Shown in pieces: positions 63,593-64,000 of a DNA stretch of 64,000 nt; position 1 is the first letter of the stretch, and every line of letters begins with the position of its first letter. Under the pieces are notes generated by a model. It was not told where the DNA came from and did not search any database. It saw only the letters and a program-made list of their open reading frames with translations. Position numbers and translations under genes: made by a program. Source of the stretch: Microglena sp. YARC (taxonomy: Eukaryota; Chlorophyta; Chlorophyceae; Chlamydomonadales; Chlamydomonadaceae); NCBI GenBank assembly GCA_022414725.1, contig CM039464.1, positions 24,747,529 through 24,811,528 of the forward strand. Reading direction: 5' to 3'.

Positions 63593-63973
63593 TATTAGCT
63601 TTGATAACACTCCGGATGAGTGGACTTTGTGTGTGCAGCACGCCAATCTATATATGCAGAGACGAGAGTAAGTTACAAGCACAGGAGACCCATTAAGGGG
63701 CACCAGTGGAGGAAGAAAGAAAGGTAGGCTATACCCTGATAAGGGTTAGACACTATACAGTCAATGTCAGAGGAAACCGGGCAGCCGGGAAACTATCAGG
63801 GTAAAGGCAAGACCGGTGAAGTAGCTGACAGGAACCTGTCACTGAGTCACTCAATGACTCAGGCTAAGGGAAACTGTCACTACGGGAAGCTGTCAGGGCC
63901 GATAGTTCTAAGGGAGTACAGAAGTAGTCACCAAGTCATAAAACGCGTGAGAGCAACGCAATTCATGCTGACA
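63593..63973 (-). repeat. Copia-A (right element) 5' LTR
   Basis: 381 bp, no difference seen from 59356-59736. The bases just inside (minus strand GGTTATCCGGCCCC) are where a primer-binding site should lie; I cannot match them to a tRNA with confidence. Confidence 0.95.
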
Positions 63974-64000
63974 GTAGTCTGCGTCAGTAACAGTGGCGTG
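63974..64000 (-). pseudogene. LINE coding sequence resuming beyond copia-A
   Basis: The last 27 bases, including the GTAGT duplication, translate on the minus strand as HATVTDADY and join in frame to EADSIGDLEGN at 59350, so the copia element lies inside the LINE coding region. Confidence 0.6.

Larger units (their letters stand above)
59356..63973 (-). mobile_element. Copia-A element with identical LTRs, RT deleted
   Basis: 4,618 bp on the minus strand. The LTRs (59356-59736 and 63593-63973, 381 bp each) appear identical on inspection. Target duplication GTAGT at 59351-59355 and 63974-63978. LTR ends TGTCAGC...GCTAATA. The interior holds a decayed gag, the C-terminal half of integrase, part of the linker and a long 3' noncoding region. 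Protease, the N-terminal half of integrase, RT and RNase H are missing. It must have moved recently using proteins from another copy. Confidence 0.93.

Noticed and set aside
1..64000. tRNA genes, telomeric repeats or complete rRNA genes
   Set aside because: I found no cloverleaf-like segment, no telomere-type repeat and only the 62-bp 18S fragments.

Overview
This 64 kb window is eukaryotic nuclear DNA made almost entirely of mobile elements and repeats. It holds no prokaryotic gene layout, no complete tRNA or rRNA gene and no intact host gene that I can name. A short 18S rRNA-derived insert (24285-24346, again at 34008-34069) has a green-lineage look, and the retroelement mix (Ty1/copia, chromodomain Ty3/gypsy, a LINE with RNase H and a restriction-like nuclease) fits a green alga such as a prasinophyte. 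That assignment is an inference and not secure.

Left end (1-7.2 kb): a decayed copia element on the plus strand (family A, 1-3585) sits inside a minus-strand gypsy element (gypsy-1, 3586-6572, running off the left edge). Gypsy-1 itself appears inserted in a coding exon of an unknown acidic protein (6573-6803).

Middle (8.4-38.5 kb and 50.4-52.5 kb): one composite unit of about 9-12 kb is present three times in the same orientation (I about 8.4-20.5 kb, II about 22.7-31.2 kb, III about 32.6-52.5 kb). Each copy carries, left to right, an AT-rich non-coding arm, a 45-bp minisatellite, a 15-bp minisatellite, a decayed minus-strand multi-exon gene of unknown function, and a 29-bp satellite. Copies I and II also end in a GAGTTGCGAGTTG-type repeat. 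Inserts shared by only some copies give a relative history: II and III share a 97-bp LINE tail and the 18S fragment, I alone has a hAT-type MITE, II alone has two other DNA-transposon-like inserts, and III alone has gypsy-2.

Nested retroelements in unit III (38468-50382): gypsy-2 is bounded by two 295-bp LTRs differing at one base and a 5-bp duplication CACTC. It encodes gag, protease, RT, RNase H, integrase and a chromodomain on the minus strand, with several lesions. A plus-strand copia element of a second family (B, 41798-47378, duplication GGATG) interrupts it between protease and RT. The two copia families hit the two gypsy copies only 35 bp apart.

Right end (52.5-64 kb): an inverted repeat partner of 31.3 kb, an unidentified element with terminal direct repeats (52.8-54.95 kb), a hAT-like C-terminal remnant, and a LINE on the minus strand whose 989-codon frame is the longest in the window. 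The LINE is itself interrupted by a third copia element (family A, 59356-63973) with two apparently identical 381-bp LTRs and a GTAGT duplication, yet with no RT or RNase H. The LINE reading frame resumes in the last 27 bases.
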